NCBI GenBank assembly: GCA_035771165.1
Contig: JAWNZC010000314.1
Coordinates: forward strand, 3,569,001 to 3,633,000
Direction: 5' to 3'
Source: Paragorgia papillata
Lineage: Eukaryota; Cnidaria; Anthozoa; Scleralcyonacea; Coralliidae
DNA: 64,000 bases
The notes beneath the pieces were generated by a model. The model did not search any database and was not told the DNA's origin. It saw only the letters and a list, made by a program, of their open reading frames with translations. The position numbers and the translations under genes are program-made. Positions 13,709-26,361 of this stretch are shown piece by piece (positions within the stretch are counted from its first letter, which is position 1; the number at the start of each line of letters is the position of its first letter).

Positions 13709-14161
13709 ATGTTCTGTCAGTTTTGTGGAAGTGAGTTGCAAAATAGTTTTAGATTTTGTCCTGTTTGTGGAAACAGAATCGAGAGCAACGCCGTCAATGA
13801 TGAGCCCGAGCTAGACGAGGATCAAATTCTTAAAGATTATTTCCGAATGGGTTATTCTTACGAACATATTCTTAAGTTTCTTTTGAAGTTCGCCAACGTC
13901 AAAGTCAACATTTCGTCGTTTTAAACCTAACTGGTACAATCGTTCCTGAAGTGTCCTTAGTGACATTCGAATACCGTGGAACTTCAAAAGAAACTTAAGA
14001 ATATGTTCGTAAGAATAACCCATTCGGAAATAATCTTTAAGAATTTGATCCTCGTCTAGCTTGGGCTCATCATTGACGGCGTTGCTCTCGATTCTGTTTC
14101 CACAAACAGGGCAAAATCTAAAACTATTTTGCAACTCACTTCCACAAAACTGACAGAACAT
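13709..14161. repeat. Z block 1 (type a)
   Basis: Plus arm reads an intact zinc ribbon. The minus arm is open for 116 codons through the spacer and has EPKLDED and QERLYQ variants. Confidence 0.88.
13811..14161 (-). pseudogene. zinc ribbon + HTH N-terminal gene fragment (best-preserved form)
   Basis: This 116-codon frame is the longest readable version of the captured gene start. Residues 1-21 form a zinc ribbon with cysteines at 3, 6, 17 and 20 (CQFC and CPVC). After an acidic linker (DEPKLDEDQ), residues ~39-82 (ILKDYFRMGY to YQLGLKRR) look like the helix-turn-helix that precedes integrase-core domains in a group of animal transposase-like proteins; that match is from memory. From about residue 88 the frame runs into the opposed arm and becomes antisense, so no catalytic domain follows. 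Equivalent frames occur at 17341-17691, 20867-21217, 25433-25783, 30212-30562, 43879-44211, 45360-45710 and 46880-47230. It is a truncated, multiplied 5' fragment rather than a working gene. Confidence 0.6.
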
Positions 14162-14278
14162 TAAAAACTTGTTGGTAAATTATTTTATGCAATAGCACGC
14201 GCTATCCACTGTGATAATGTAACAAGAGCCGCTACGGCATACCTTTTAACGCGTACACAAGTCATAGCTAGCTAAGTC

Positions 14279-14739
14279 ATGCCTATATTTACTGACAAAT
14301 TATTTTGTGAACTGGCAAAATATTTTTGTGCACTGGCGAAATATTGTTGTGCATTGGCAAAATATTGTTGTGCACTGGCGAAATATTGTTGCGCACTGGC
14401 AAAATATTGTTGTACACTGGCAAAATATTGTTGTGCACTGGCAGAATATTGTTGCGCACTGGCGAAATATTGTTGTGTACAACAATATTTCGCCAGTGCG
14501 CTACAATATCTTGCCAGTGCGCAACAATATTTTGCCAGTGCTCGACAATATTTTGCCAGTGCACTACAATATTTCGTCAGTGCACAACAATATTTTGCCA
14601 ATGCGCAACAATATTTCGCCAGTGCGCAACAATATTTTGCCAGTGCACAACAATATTTTGCCAATGCACAACAATATTTCGCCAGTGCACGACAATATTT
14701 TGCCAGTTCACAAAATAATTTGTCAGTAAATATAGGCAT
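14279..14739. repeat. M block 2 (461 bp)
   Basis: Complete two-armed palindrome centred on TTGTTGTGTACAACAA. Both ends read MPIFTDKLFCELAKY inward because the arms are mirror copies. Confidence 0.92.
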
Positions 14740-14856
14740 GACTTAGCTAGCTATGACTTGTGTACGCGTTAAAAGGTATGCCGTAGCGGCTCTTGTTACA
14801 TTATCACAGTGGATAGCGCGTGCTATTGCATAAAATAATTTACCAACAAGTTTAAA

Positions 14857-15310
14857 ATGTTCTGTCAGTTTTGTGGAAGTGAGTTGCAAAATAGTTTTAG
14901 ATTTTGTCCTGTTTGTGGAAACAGAATCGATTGCAACGCCGTCAATGATGAGCCCGAGCTAGACGAGGATCAAATTCTTAAAGATTATTTCCGAATGGGT
15001 TATTCTTACGAACATATTCTTAAGTTTCTTTTGAAGTTCGCCAACGTCAAAGTCAACATTTCGTCGTTTTAAACCTAACTGGTAGAATCGTTCCTGAAGT
15101 ATCCTTAGTGACATTCGAATACCGTGGAACTTCAAAAGAAACTTAAGAATATGTTGGTAAGAATAACCCATTCGGAAATAATCTTTAAGAATTTGATCCT
15201 TGTCTAGCTCGGGCTCATCATTGACGGCGTTGCTCTCGATTCTGTTTCCAAAAAGCAGGACAAAATCTAAAACTATTTTGCAACTCACTTCCACAAAACT
15301 GACAGAACAT
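14857..15310. repeat. Z block 2 (type b)
   Basis: The plus arm has the RIDCNAV variant. The minus arm has a changed CACAAACAGG stretch (AAAAAGCAGG) that removes the second cysteine pair and fuses upstream sequence into a 151-codon frame. Confidence 0.88.
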
Positions 15311-15427
15311 TTTAAACTTGTTGGTAAATTATTTAATGCAATAGCACGCGCTATCCACTGTGATAATGTAACAAGAGCCGCTACGGCATACCTTTTAACG
15401 CGTACACAAGTCATAGCTAGCTAAGTC

Positions 15428-15885
15428 ATGCCTATATTTGCTGACAAATTATTTTGTGACCTGACAAAATATTGTTGTGCACTGGCGAAATATTGTTGTG
15501 CATTGGCATAATATTGTTGTGCACTGGCGAAATATTGTTGCGCACTGGCAAAATGTTGTTGCGCACTGGCGAAATATAGTTGTGCATTGGCAAAATATTG
15601 TTGTGCACTGACGAAATATTGTTGCGCACTGGCGAAATATTGTTGTACACAACAATATTTTGCCAGTGCACAACAATATTTTCCCAGTGCGCAACAATAT
15701 TTTGCCAATGCACAATATTTCGCCAGTGCGCAACAATATTCCGCCAGTGCACAACAATATTTTGCCAGTGCACGACAATATTTTGCCAGTGCACTACAAT
15801 ATTTTGCCAGTGCACAACAATATTTTGCCAATGCACAACAATATTTCGCCAGTTCACAAAATAATTTGTCAATAAATATAGGCAT
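15428..15885. repeat. M block 3 (458 bp)
   Basis: Two-armed; left end has the GCTGACAAATT and GACCTGACAAAA variants typical of M blocks that follow type b. Confidence 0.9.
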
Positions 15886-16002
15886 GACTTAGCTAGCTAT
15901 GACTTGTATACGCGTTAAAAGGTATGCCGTAGCGGCTCTTGTTACATTATCACAGTGGATAGCGCGTGCTATTGCATAAAATAATTTACCAAGAAGTTTA
16001 AA

Positions 16003-16454
16003 ATGTTCTGTCAGTTTTGTGGAAGTGAGTTGCAAAATAGTTTTAGATTTCGTCCTGTTTCTGGAAACAGAATCGAGAGCAACGCCGTCAATGATGAGCC
16101 CGAGCTAGACGAGGATCAAATTCTTAAAGATTATTTCCGAATGGGTTATTCTTACGAACACATTCTTAAGTTTCTTTTGAAGTTCGCCAACGTCAAAGTC
16201 AACATTTCGTCGTTTTAAACCTAACTGGTAGAATCGTTCCTGAAGTGTCCTTAGTGACATTCAAAACCGTGGAACTTCAAAAGAAACTTAAGAATATGTT
16301 CGTAAGAATAACCCATTCGGAAATAATCTTTAAGAATTTGATCCTCGTCTAGCTTGGGCTCATCATTGACGGCGGTGCTCTCGATTCTGTTTCCACAAAC
16401 AGGACAAAATCTAAAACTATTTTGCCACTCACTTCCACAAAACTGACAGAACAT
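16003..16454. repeat. Z block 3 (type c)
   Basis: The plus arm reads RFRPVSG, losing both cysteines of the second zinc knuckle. The minus arm has a 2-bp deletion in the spacer that ends the frame after HGFECH. Confidence 0.88.
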
Positions 16455-16571
16455 TTCAAACTTGTTGGTAAATTATTTTATGCAATAGCACGCGCTATCC
16501 ACTGTGATAATGTAACAAGAGCCGCTACGGCATACCTTTTAACGCGTACACAAGTCATAGCTAGCTAAGTC

Positions 16572-17121
16572 ATGCCTATATTTACTGACAAATTATTTTG
16601 TGAACTGGCAAAATATTGTTGTGCACTGGCGAAATATTGTTGTGCATTGGCAAAATATTGTTGTGCACTGGCAAAATATTGTTGCGCACTGGCAGAAATA
16701 TTGTTGTGCCTTGGCAAAATATTGTTGTGCACTGACGAAATATTGTTGTGCACTGGCGAAATATTGTTGCGCACTGGCAAAATATTGTTGTACACTGGCA
16801 AAATATTGTTGTGCACTGGCAGAATATTGTTGGGCACTGGCGAAATATTGTTGTGCATGTACAACAATATTTCGCCAGTGCGCTACAATATCTTGCCAGT
16901 GCGCAACAATATTTTGCCAGTGCACGACAATATTTTGCCAGTGCACTACAATATTTCGTCAGTGCACAACAATATTTTGCCAATGCACAACAATATTTCG
17001 CCAGTGCGCAACAATATTTTGCCAGTGCACAACAATATTTTGCCAATGCACAACAATATTTCGCCAGTGCACGACAATATTTTGCCAGTTCACAAAATAA
17101 TTTGTCAATAAATATAGGCAT
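16572..17121. repeat. M block 4 (550 bp)
   Basis: Longer M class with an extra GGCAGAAATATT unit that shifts the frame. Its centre has four extra bases (TGCATGTACA). Confidence 0.9.
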
Positions 17122-17238
17122 TACTTAGCTAGCTATGACTTGTATACGCGTTAAAAGGTATCCCGTAGCGGCTCTTGTTACATTATCACAGTGGATAGCG
17201 CGTGCTATTGCAATAAATAATTTACCAACAAGTTTAAA

Positions 17239-17691
17239 ATGTTCTGTCAGTTTTGTGGAAGTGAGTTGCAAAATAGTTTTAGATTTTGTCCTGTTTGTGG
17301 AAACAGAATCGAGAGCAACGCCGTCAATGATGAGCCCGAGCTAGACGAGGATCAAATTCTTAAAGATTATTTCCGAATGGGTTATTCTTACGAACATATT
17401 CTTAAGTTTCTTTTGAAGTTCGCCAACGTCAAAGTCAACATTTCGTCGTTTTAAACCTAACTGGTAGAATCGTTCCTGAAGTGTCCTTAGTGACATTCGA
17501 ATACCGTGGAACTTCAAAAGAAACTTAAGAATATGTTCGTAAGAATAACCCATTCGGAAATAATCTTTAAGAATTTGATCCTCGTCTAGCTGGGGCTCAT
17601 CATTGACGGCGTTGCTCTCGATTCTGTTTCCACAAACAGGGCAAAATCTAAAACTATTTTGCAACTCACTTCCACAAAACTGACAGAACAT
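17239..17691. repeat. Z block 4 (type a)
   Basis: As block 1, 3,530 bp later. The minus arm reads EPQLDED and stays open for 116 codons. Confidence 0.88.
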
Positions 17692-17808
17692 TAAAAACTT
17701 GTTGGTAAATTATTTTATGCAATAGCACGCGCTATCCACTGTGATAATGTAACAAGAGCCGCTACGGCATACCTTTTAACGCGTACACAAGTCATAGCTA
17801 GCTAAGTC

Positions 17809-18269
17809 ATGCCTATATTTACTGACAAATTATTTTGTGAACTGGCAAAATATTTTTGTGCACTGGCGAAATATTGTTGTGCATTGGCAAAATATTGTTG
17901 TGCACTGGCGAAATATTGTTGCGCACTGGCAAAATATTGTTGTACACTGGCAAAATATTGTTGTGCACTGGCAGAATATTGTTGCGCACTGGCGAAATAT
18001 TGTTGTGTACAACAATATTTCGCCAGTGCGCTACAATATCTTGCCAGTGCGCAACAATATTTTGCCAGTGCTCGACAATATTTTGCCAGTGCACTACAAT
18101 ATTTCGTCAGTGCACAACAATATTTTGCCAATGCGCAACAATATTTCGCCAGTGCGCAACAATATTTTGCCAGTGCACAACAATATTTTGCCAATGCACA
18201 ACAATATTTCGCCAGTGCACGACAATATTTTGCCAGTTCACAAAATAATTTGTCAGTAAATATAGGCAT
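17809..18269. repeat. M block 5 (461 bp)
   Basis: Same length and variants as M block 2, one higher-order period (3,530 bp) later. Confidence 0.92.
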
Positions 18270-18386
18270 GACTTAGCTAGCTATGACTTGTGTACGCGTT
18301 AAAAGGTATGCCGTAGCGGCTCTTGTTACATTATCACAGTGGATAGCGCGTGCTATTGCATAAAATAATTTACCAACAAGTTTAAA

Positions 18387-18840
18387 ATGTTCTGTCAGTT
18401 TTGTGGAAGTGAGTTGCAAAATAGTTTTAGATTTTGTCCTGTTTGTGGAAACAGAATCGATTGCAACGCCGTCAATGATGAGCCCGAGCTAGACGAGGAT
18501 CAAATTCTTAAAGATTATTTCCGAATGGGTTATTCTTACGAACATATTCTTAAGTTTCTTTTGAAGTTCGCCAACGTCAAAGTCAACATTTCGTCGTTTT
18601 AAACCTAACTGGTAGAATCGTTCCTGAAGTATCCTTAGTGACATTCGAATACCGTGGAACTTCAAAAGAAACTTAAGAATATGTTGGTAAGAATAACCCA
18701 TTCGGAAATAATCTTTAAGAATTTGATCCTTGTCTAGCTCGGGCTCATCATTGACGGCGTTGCTCTCGATTCTGTTTCCAAAAAGCAGGACAAAATCTAA
18801 AACTATTTTGCAACTCACTTCCACAAAACTGACAGAACAT
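18387..18840. repeat. Z block 5 (type b)
   Basis: RIDCNAV plus arm and cysteine-less minus arm, as block 2. Confidence 0.88.
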
Positions 18841-18957
18841 TTTAAACTTGTTGGTAAATTATTTAATGCAATAGCACGCGCTATCCACCGTGATAATGTA
18901 ACAAGAGCCGCTACGGCATACCTTTTAACGCGTACACAAGTCATAGCTAGCTAAGTC

Positions 18958-19415
18958 ATGCCTATATTTGCTGACAAATTATTTTGTGACCTGACAAAAT
19001 ATTGTTGTGCACTGGCGAAATATTGTTGTGCATTGGCATAATATTGTTGTGCACTGGCGAAATATTGTTGCGCACTGGCAAAATGTTGTTGCGCACTGGC
19101 GAAATATAGTTGTGCATTGGCAAAATATTGTTGTGCACTGACGAAATATTGTTGCGCACTGGCGAAATATTGTTGTACACAACAATATTTTGCCAGTGCA
19201 CAACAATATTTTCCCAGTGCGCAACAATATTTTGCCAATGCACAATATTTCGCCAGTGCGCAACAATATTCCGCCAGTGCACAACAATATTTTGCCAGTG
19301 CACGACAATATTTTGCCAGTGCACTACAATATTTTGCCAATGCACAACAATATTTCGCCAGTGCACAACAATATTTTGCCAGTTCACAAAATAATTTGTC
19401 AATAAATATAGGCAT
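18958..19415. repeat. M block 6 (458 bp)
   Basis: Counterpart of M block 3. The order of two adjacent units near the right end differs, a trace of local unit exchange. Confidence 0.9.
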
Positions 19416-19532
19416 GACTTAGCTAGCTATGACTTGTATACGCGTTAAAAGGTATGCCGTAGCGGCTCTTGTTACATTATCACAGTGGATAGCGCGTGCT
19501 ATTGCATAAAATAATTTACCAAGAAGTTTAAA

Positions 19533-19984
19533 ATGTTCTGTCAGTTTTGTGGAAGTGAGTTGCAAAATAGTTTTAGATTTCGTCCTGTTTCTGGAAACAG
19601 AATCGAGAGCAACGCCGTCAATGATGAGCCCGAGCTAGACGAGGATCAAATTCTTAAAGATTATTTCCGAATGGGTTATTCTTACGAACACATTCTTAAG
19701 TTTCTTTTGAAGTTCGCCAACGTCAAAGTCAACATTTCGTCGTTTTAAACCTAACTGGTAGAATCGTTCCTGAAGTGTCCTTAGTGACATTCAAAACCGT
19801 GGAACTTCAAAAGAAACTTAAGAATATGTTCGTAAGAATAACCCATTCGGAAATAATCTTTAAGAATTTGATCCTCGTCTAGCTTGGGCTCATCATTGAC
19901 GGCGTTGCTCTCGATTCTGTTTCCACAAACAGGACAAAATCTAAAACTATTTTGCAACTCACTTCCACAAAACTGACAGAACAT
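19533..19984. repeat. Z block 6 (type c)
   Basis: RFRPVSG plus arm and HGFECH minus arm, as block 3. Confidence 0.88.
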
Positions 19985-20101
19985 TTCAAACTTGTTGGTA
20001 AATTATTTTATGCAATAGCACGCGCTATCCACTGTGATAATGTAACAAGAGCCGCTACGGCATACCTTTTAACGCGTACACAAGTCATAGCTAGCTAAGT
20101 C

Positions 20102-20647
20102 ATGCCTATATTTACTGACAAATTATTTTGTGAACTGGCAAAATATTGTTGTGCACTGGCGAAATATTGTTGTGCATTGGCAAAATATTGTTGTGCACTG
20201 GCAAAATATTGTTGCGCACTGGCAGAAATATTGTTGTGCCTTGGCAAAATATTGTTGTGCACTGACGAAATATTGTTGTGCACTGGCGAAATATTGTTGC
20301 GCACTGGCAAAATATTGTTGTACACTGGCAAAATATTGTTGTGCACTGGCAGAATATTGTTGGGCACTGGCGAAATATTGTTGTGTACAACAATATTTCG
20401 CCAGTGCGCTACAATATCTTGCCAGTGCGCAACAATATTTTGCCAGTGCACGACAATATTTTGCCAGTGCACTACAATATTTCGTCAGTGCACAACAATA
20501 TTTTGCCAATGCACAACAATATTTCGCCAGTGCGCAACAATATTTTGCCAGTGCACAACAATATTTTGCCAATGCACAACAATATTTCGCCAGTGCACGA
20601 CAATATTTTGCCAGTTCACAAAATAATTTGTCAATAAATATAGGCAT
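20102..20647. repeat. M block 7 (546 bp)
   Basis: As M block 4 but without the four extra bases at the centre. Confidence 0.9.
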
Positions 20648-20764
20648 TACTTAGCTAGCTATGACTTGTATACGCGTTAAAAGGTATCCCGTAGCGGCTC
20701 TTGTTACATTATCACAGTGGATAGCGCGTGCTATTGCAATAAATAATTTACCAACAAGTTTAAA

Positions 20765-21217
20765 ATGTTCTGTCAGTTTTGTGGAAGTGAGTTGCAAAAT
20801 AGTTTTAGATTTTGTCCTGTTTGTGGAAACAGAATCGAGAGCAACGCCGTCAATGATGAGCCCGAGCTAGACGAGGATCAAATTCTTAAAGATTATTTCC
20901 GAATGGGTTATTCTTACGAACATATTCTTAAGTTTCTTTTGAAGTTCGCCAACGTCAAAGTCAACATTTCGTCGTTTTAAACCTAACTGGTAGAATCGTT
21001 CCTGAAGTGTCCTTAGTGACATTCGAATACCGTGGAACTTCAAAAGAAACTTAAGAATATGTTCGTAAGAATAACCCATTCGGAAATAATCTTTAAGAAT
21101 TTGATCCTCGTCTAGCTCGGGCTCATCATTGACGGCGTTGCTCTCGATTCTGTTTCCACAAACAGGACAAAATCTAAAACTATTTTGCAACTCACTTCCA
21201 CAAAACTGACAGAACAT
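20765..21217. repeat. Z block 7 (type a)
   Basis: Intact zinc ribbon in both arms. The minus arm reads EPELDED, identical to the plus arm. Confidence 0.88.
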
Positions 21218-21333
21218 TTAAAACTTGTTGGTAAATTATTTAATGCAATAGCACGCGCTATCCACTGTGATAATGTAACAAGAGCCGCTACGGCTACCTT
21301 TTAACGCGTACACAAGTCATAGCTAGCTAAGTC

Positions 21334-22126
21334 ATGCCTATATTTGCTGACAAATTATTTTGTGAACTGGCAAAATATTGTTGTGCACTGGCGAAATATT
21401 GTTGTGCATTGGCATAATATTGTTGTGCACTGGCGAAATATTGTTGCGCACTGGCAAAATATTGTTGCGCACTGGCGAAATATTGTTGTGCATTGGCAAA
21501 ATATTGTTGTGCACTGACGAAATATTGTAGTGCACTGGCGAAATATTGTTGTGCACTGGCTAAATATTGTTGTGCACTGGCAAAATATTGTTGTCCACTG
21601 GCAAAATATTGTTGCGCACTGGCGAAATATTGTTCTACACAACAATATTTTGCCAGTGCACAACAATATTTTCCCAGTGCGCAACAATATTTTGCCAATG
21701 CACAATATTTCGCCAGTGCGCAACAATATCCTGCCAGTGCACAACAATATTTTGCCAGTGCACGACAATATTATGCCAGTGCACTACAGTATTTCGTCAG
21801 TGCACAACAATATTTTGCCAAGGCACAACAATGTTTCGCCAGTGCGCAACAATATTTTGCCAGTGCACAACAATATTTTGCCAATGCACAACAATATTTC
21901 GCCAGTGCACAACAATATTTTGCCAGTGCGCAACAATATTCTGCCAATGCGCAACAATATTCTGCCAGTGCACAACAATATTTTCCCAGTGCGCAACAAT
22001 ATTTTGCCAATGCAAAGTATTTCGCCAGTGCGCAACAATATTCTGCCAGTGCACAACAATATTTTGCCAGTGCACGACAATATTTTGCCAGTGCACTACA
22101 ATATTTCGTCAGTGCACAACAATATT
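21334..22126. repeat. M block 8 (793 bp, rearranged)
   Basis: A long left arm and an over-extended right arm in which a run containing TTTTCCCAGTGCG and GCAAAGTATTTCG variants follows a second time. It ends without the usual TAAATATAGGCAT border, running straight into a Z spacer at 22127. Confidence 0.85.
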
Positions 22127-22317
22127 CGTTTTAAACCTAACTGGTACAATCGTTCCTGAAGTGTCCTTAGTGACATTCGAATACCGTGGAACTTCAAAAG
22201 AAACTTAAGAATATGTTCGTAAGAATAACCCATTCGGAAATAATCTTTAAGAATTTGATCCTCGTCTAGCTTGGGCTCATCATTGACGGCGTTGCTCTCG
22301 ATTCTGTTTCCACAAAA
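22127..22317. repeat. Z block 8, truncated on both sides
   Basis: Only the spacer (from CGTTTTAAACC) and part of the minus arm remain. The left junction joins directly to the minisatellite. The right junction (CCACAAAAAAGCCGCTACGG) skips the arm's start and flank. Confidence 0.85.
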
Positions 22318-22370
22318 AAGCCGCTACGGCATACCTTTTAACGCGTACACAAGTCATAGCTAGCTAAGTC

Positions 22371-22831
22371 ATGCCTATATTTACTGACAAATTATTTTGT
22401 GAACTGGCAAAATATTTTTGTGCACTGGCGAAATATTGTTGTGCATTGGCAAAATATTGTTGTGCACTGGCGAAATATTGTTGCGCACTGGCAAAATATT
22501 GTTGTACACTGGCAAAATATTGTTGTGCACTGGCAGAATATTGTTGCGCACTGGCGAAATATTGTTGTGTACAACAATATTTCGCCAGTGCGCTACAATA
22601 TCTTGCCAGTGCGCAACAATATTTTGCCAGTGCTCGACAATATTTTGCCAGTGCACTACAATATTTCGTCAGTGCACAACAATATTTTGCCAATGCGCAA
22701 CAATATTTCGCCAGTGCGCAACAATATTTTGCCAGTGCACAACAATATTTTGCCAATGCACAACAATATTTCGCCAGTGCACGACAATATTTTGCCAGTT
22801 CACAAAATAATTTGTCAGTAAATATAGGCAT
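22371..22831. repeat. M block 9 (461 bp)
   Basis: Same class as M blocks 2 and 5. Confidence 0.92.
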
Positions 22832-22948
22832 GACTTAGCTAGCTATGACTTGTGTACGCGTTAAAAGGTATGCCGTAGCGGCTCTTGTTACATTATCACA
22901 GTGGATAGCGCGTGCTATTGCATAAAATAATTTACCAACAAGTTTAAA

Positions 22949-23402
22949 ATGTTCTGTCAGTTTTGTGGAAGTGAGTTGCAAAATAGTTTTAGATTTTGTC
23001 CTGTTTGTGGAAACAGAATCGATTGCAACGCCGTCAATGATGAGCCCGAGCTAGACGAGGATCAAATTCTTAAAGATTATTTCCGAATGGGTTATTCTTA
23101 CGAACATATTCTTAAGTTTCTTTTGAAGTTCGCCAACGTCAAAGTCAACATTTCGTCGTTTTAAACCTAACTGGTAGAATCGTTCCTGAAGTATCCTTAG
23201 TGACATTCGAATACCGTGGAACTTCAAAAGAAACTTAAGAATATGTTGGTAAGAATAACCCATTCGGAAATAATCTTTAAGAATTTGATCCTTGTCTAGC
23301 TCGGGCTCATCATTGACGGCGTTGCTCTCGATTCTGTTTCCAAAAAGCAGGACAAAATCTAAAACTATTTTGCAACTCACTTCCACAAAACTGACAGAAC
23401 AT
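22949..23402. repeat. Z block 9 (type b)
   Basis: RIDCNAV form; restarts the regular b-c-a order after the rearranged stretch. Confidence 0.88.
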
Positions 23403-23519
23403 TTTAAACTTGTTGGTAAATTATTTAATGCAATAGCACGCGCTATCCACTGTGATAATGTAACAAGAGCCGCTACGGCATACCTTTTAACGCGTACACA
23501 AGTCATAGCTAGCTAAGTC

Positions 23520-23977
23520 ATGCCTATATTTGCTGACAAATTATTTTGTGACCTGACAAAATATTGTTGTGCACTGGCGAAATATTGTTGTGCATTGGCA
23601 TAATATTGTTGTGCACTGGCGAAATATTGTTGCGCACTGGCAAAATGTTGTTGCGCACTGGCGAAATATAGTTGTGCATTGGCAAAATATTGTTGTGCAC
23701 TGACGAAATATTGTTGCGCACTGGCGAAATATTGTTGTACACAACAATATTTTGCCAGTGCACAACAATATTTTCCCAGTGCGCAACAATATTTTGCCAA
23801 TGCACAATATTTCGCCAGTGCGCAACAATATTCCGCCAGTGCACAACAATATTTTGCCAGTGCACGACAATATTTTGCCAGTGCACTACAATATTTTGCC
23901 AGTGCACAACAATATTTTGCCAATGCACAACAATATTTCGCCAGTTCACAAAATAATTTGTCAATAAATATAGGCAT
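23520..23977. repeat. M block 10 (458 bp)
   Basis: Same class as M block 3. Confidence 0.9.
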
Positions 23978-24094
23978 GACTTAGCTAGCTATGACTTGTA
24001 TACGCGTTAAAAGGTATGCCGTAGCGGCTCTTGTTACATTATCACAGTGGATAGCGCGTGCTATTGCATAAAATAATTTACCAAGAAGTTTAAA

Positions 24095-24546
24095 ATGTTC
24101 TGTCAGTTTTGTGGAAGTGAGTTGCAAAATAGTTTTAGATTTCGTCCTGTTTCTGGAAACAGAATCGAGAGCAACGCCGTCAATGATGAGCCCGAGCTAG
24201 ACGAGGATCAAATTCTTAAAGATTATTTCCGAATGGGTTATTCTTACGAACACATTCTTAAGTTTCTTTTGAAGTTCGCCAACGTCAAAGTCAACATTTC
24301 GTCGTTTTAAACCTAACTGGTAGAATCGTTCCTGAAGTGTCCTTAGTGACATTCAAAACCGTGGAACTTCAAAAGAAACTTAAGAATATGTTCGTAAGAA
24401 TAACCCATTCGGAAATAATCTTTAAGAATTTGATCCTCGTCTAGCTTGGGCTCATCATTGACGGCGTTGCTCTCGATTCTGTTTCCACAAACAGGACAAA
24501 ATCTAAAACTATTTTGCCACTCACTTCCACAAAACTGACAGAACAT
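24095..24546. repeat. Z block 10 (type c)
   Basis: RFRPVSG plus arm. The minus arm has GSEWQNS, shared with block 3. Confidence 0.88.
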
Positions 24547-24663
24547 TTCAAACTTGTTGGTAAATTATTTTATGCAATAGCACGCGCTATCCACTGTGAT
24601 AATGTAACAAGAGCCGCTACGGCATACCTTTTAACGCGTACACAAGTCATAGCTAGCTAAGTC

Positions 24664-25213
24664 ATGCCTATATTTACTGACAAATTATTTTGTGAACTGG
24701 CAAAATATTGTTGTGCACTGGCGAAATATTGTTGTGCATTGGCAAAATATTGTTGTGCACTGGCAAAATATTGTTGCGCACTGGCAGAAATATTGTTGTG
24801 CCTTGGCAAAATATTGTTGTGCACTGACGAAATATTGTTGTGCACTGGCGAAATATTGTTGCGCACTGGCAAAATATTGTTGTACACTGGCAAAATATTG
24901 TTGTGCACTGGCAGAATATTGTTGGGCACTGGCGAAATATTGTTGTGCATGTACAACAATATTTCGCCAGTGCGCTACAATATCTTGCCAGTGCGCAACA
25001 ATATTTTGCCAGTGCACGACAATATTTTGCCAGTGCACTACAATATTTCGTCAGTGCACAACAATATTTTGCCAATGCACAACAATATTTCGCCAGTGCG
25101 CAACAATATTTTGCCAGTGCACAACAATATTTTGCCAATGCACAACAATATTTCGCCAGTGCACGACAATATTTTGCCAGTTCACAAAATAATTTGTCAA
25201 TAAATATAGGCAT
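24664..25213. repeat. M block 11 (550 bp)
   Basis: Carries the TGCATGTACA centre of M block 4. Confidence 0.9.
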
Positions 25214-25330
25214 TACTTAGCTAGCTATGACTTGTATACGCGTTAAAAGGTATCCCGTAGCGGCTCTTGTTACATTATCACAGTGGATAGCGCGTGCTAT
25301 TGCAATAAATAATTTACCAACAAGTTTAAA

Positions 25331-25783
25331 ATGTTCTGTCAGTTTTGTGGAAGTGAGTTGCAAAATAGTTTTAGATTTTGTCCTGTTTGTGGAAACAGAA
25401 TCGAGAGCAACGCCGTCAATGATGAGCCCGAGCTAGACGAGGATCAAATTCTTAAAGATTATTTCCGAATGGGTTATTCTTACGAACATATTCTTAAGTT
25501 TCTTTTGAAGTTCGCCAACGTCAAAGTCAACATTTCGTCGTTTTAAACCTAACTGGTAGAATCGTTCCTGAAGTGTCCTTAGTGACATTCGAATACCGTG
25601 GAACTTCAAAAGAAACTTAAGAATATGTTCGTAAGAATAACCCATTCGGAAATAATCTTTAAGAATTTGATCCTCGTCTAGCTGGGGCTCATCATTGACG
25701 GCGTTGCTCTCGATTCTGTTTCCACAAACAGGGCAAAATCTAAAACTATTTTGCAACTCACTTCCACAAAACTGACAGAACAT
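25331..25783. repeat. Z block 11 (type a)
   Basis: EPQLDED minus arm, as block 4. Confidence 0.88.
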
Positions 25784-25900
25784 TAAAAACTTGTTGGTAA
25801 ATTATTTTATGCAATAGCACGCGCTATCCACTGTGATAATGTAACAAGAGCCGCTACGGCATACCTTTTAACGCGTACACAAGTCATAGCTAGCTAAGTC

Positions 25901-26361
25901 ATGCCTATATTTACTGACAAATTATTTTGTGAACTGGCAAAATATTTTTGTGCACTGGCGAAATATTGTTGTGCATTGGCAAAATATTGTTGTGCACTGG
26001 CGAAATATTGTTGCGCACTGGCAAAATATTGTTGTACACTGGCAAAATATTGTTGTGCACTGGCAGAATATTGTTGCGCACTGGCGAAATATTGTTGTGT
26101 ACAACAATATTTCGCCAGTGCGCTACAATATCTTGCCAGTGCGCAACAATATTTTGCCAGTGCTCGACAATATTTTGCCAGTGCACTACAATATTTCGTC
26201 AGTGCACAACAATATTTTGCCAATGCGCAACAATATTTCGCCAGTGCGCAACAATATTTTGCCAGTGCACAACAATATTTTGCCAATGCACAACAATATT
26301 TCGCCAGTGCACGACAATATTTTGCCAGTTCACAAAATAATTTGTCAGTAAATATAGGCAT
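25901..26361. repeat. M block 12 (461 bp)
   Basis: Same class as M blocks 2, 5 and 9. Confidence 0.92.
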
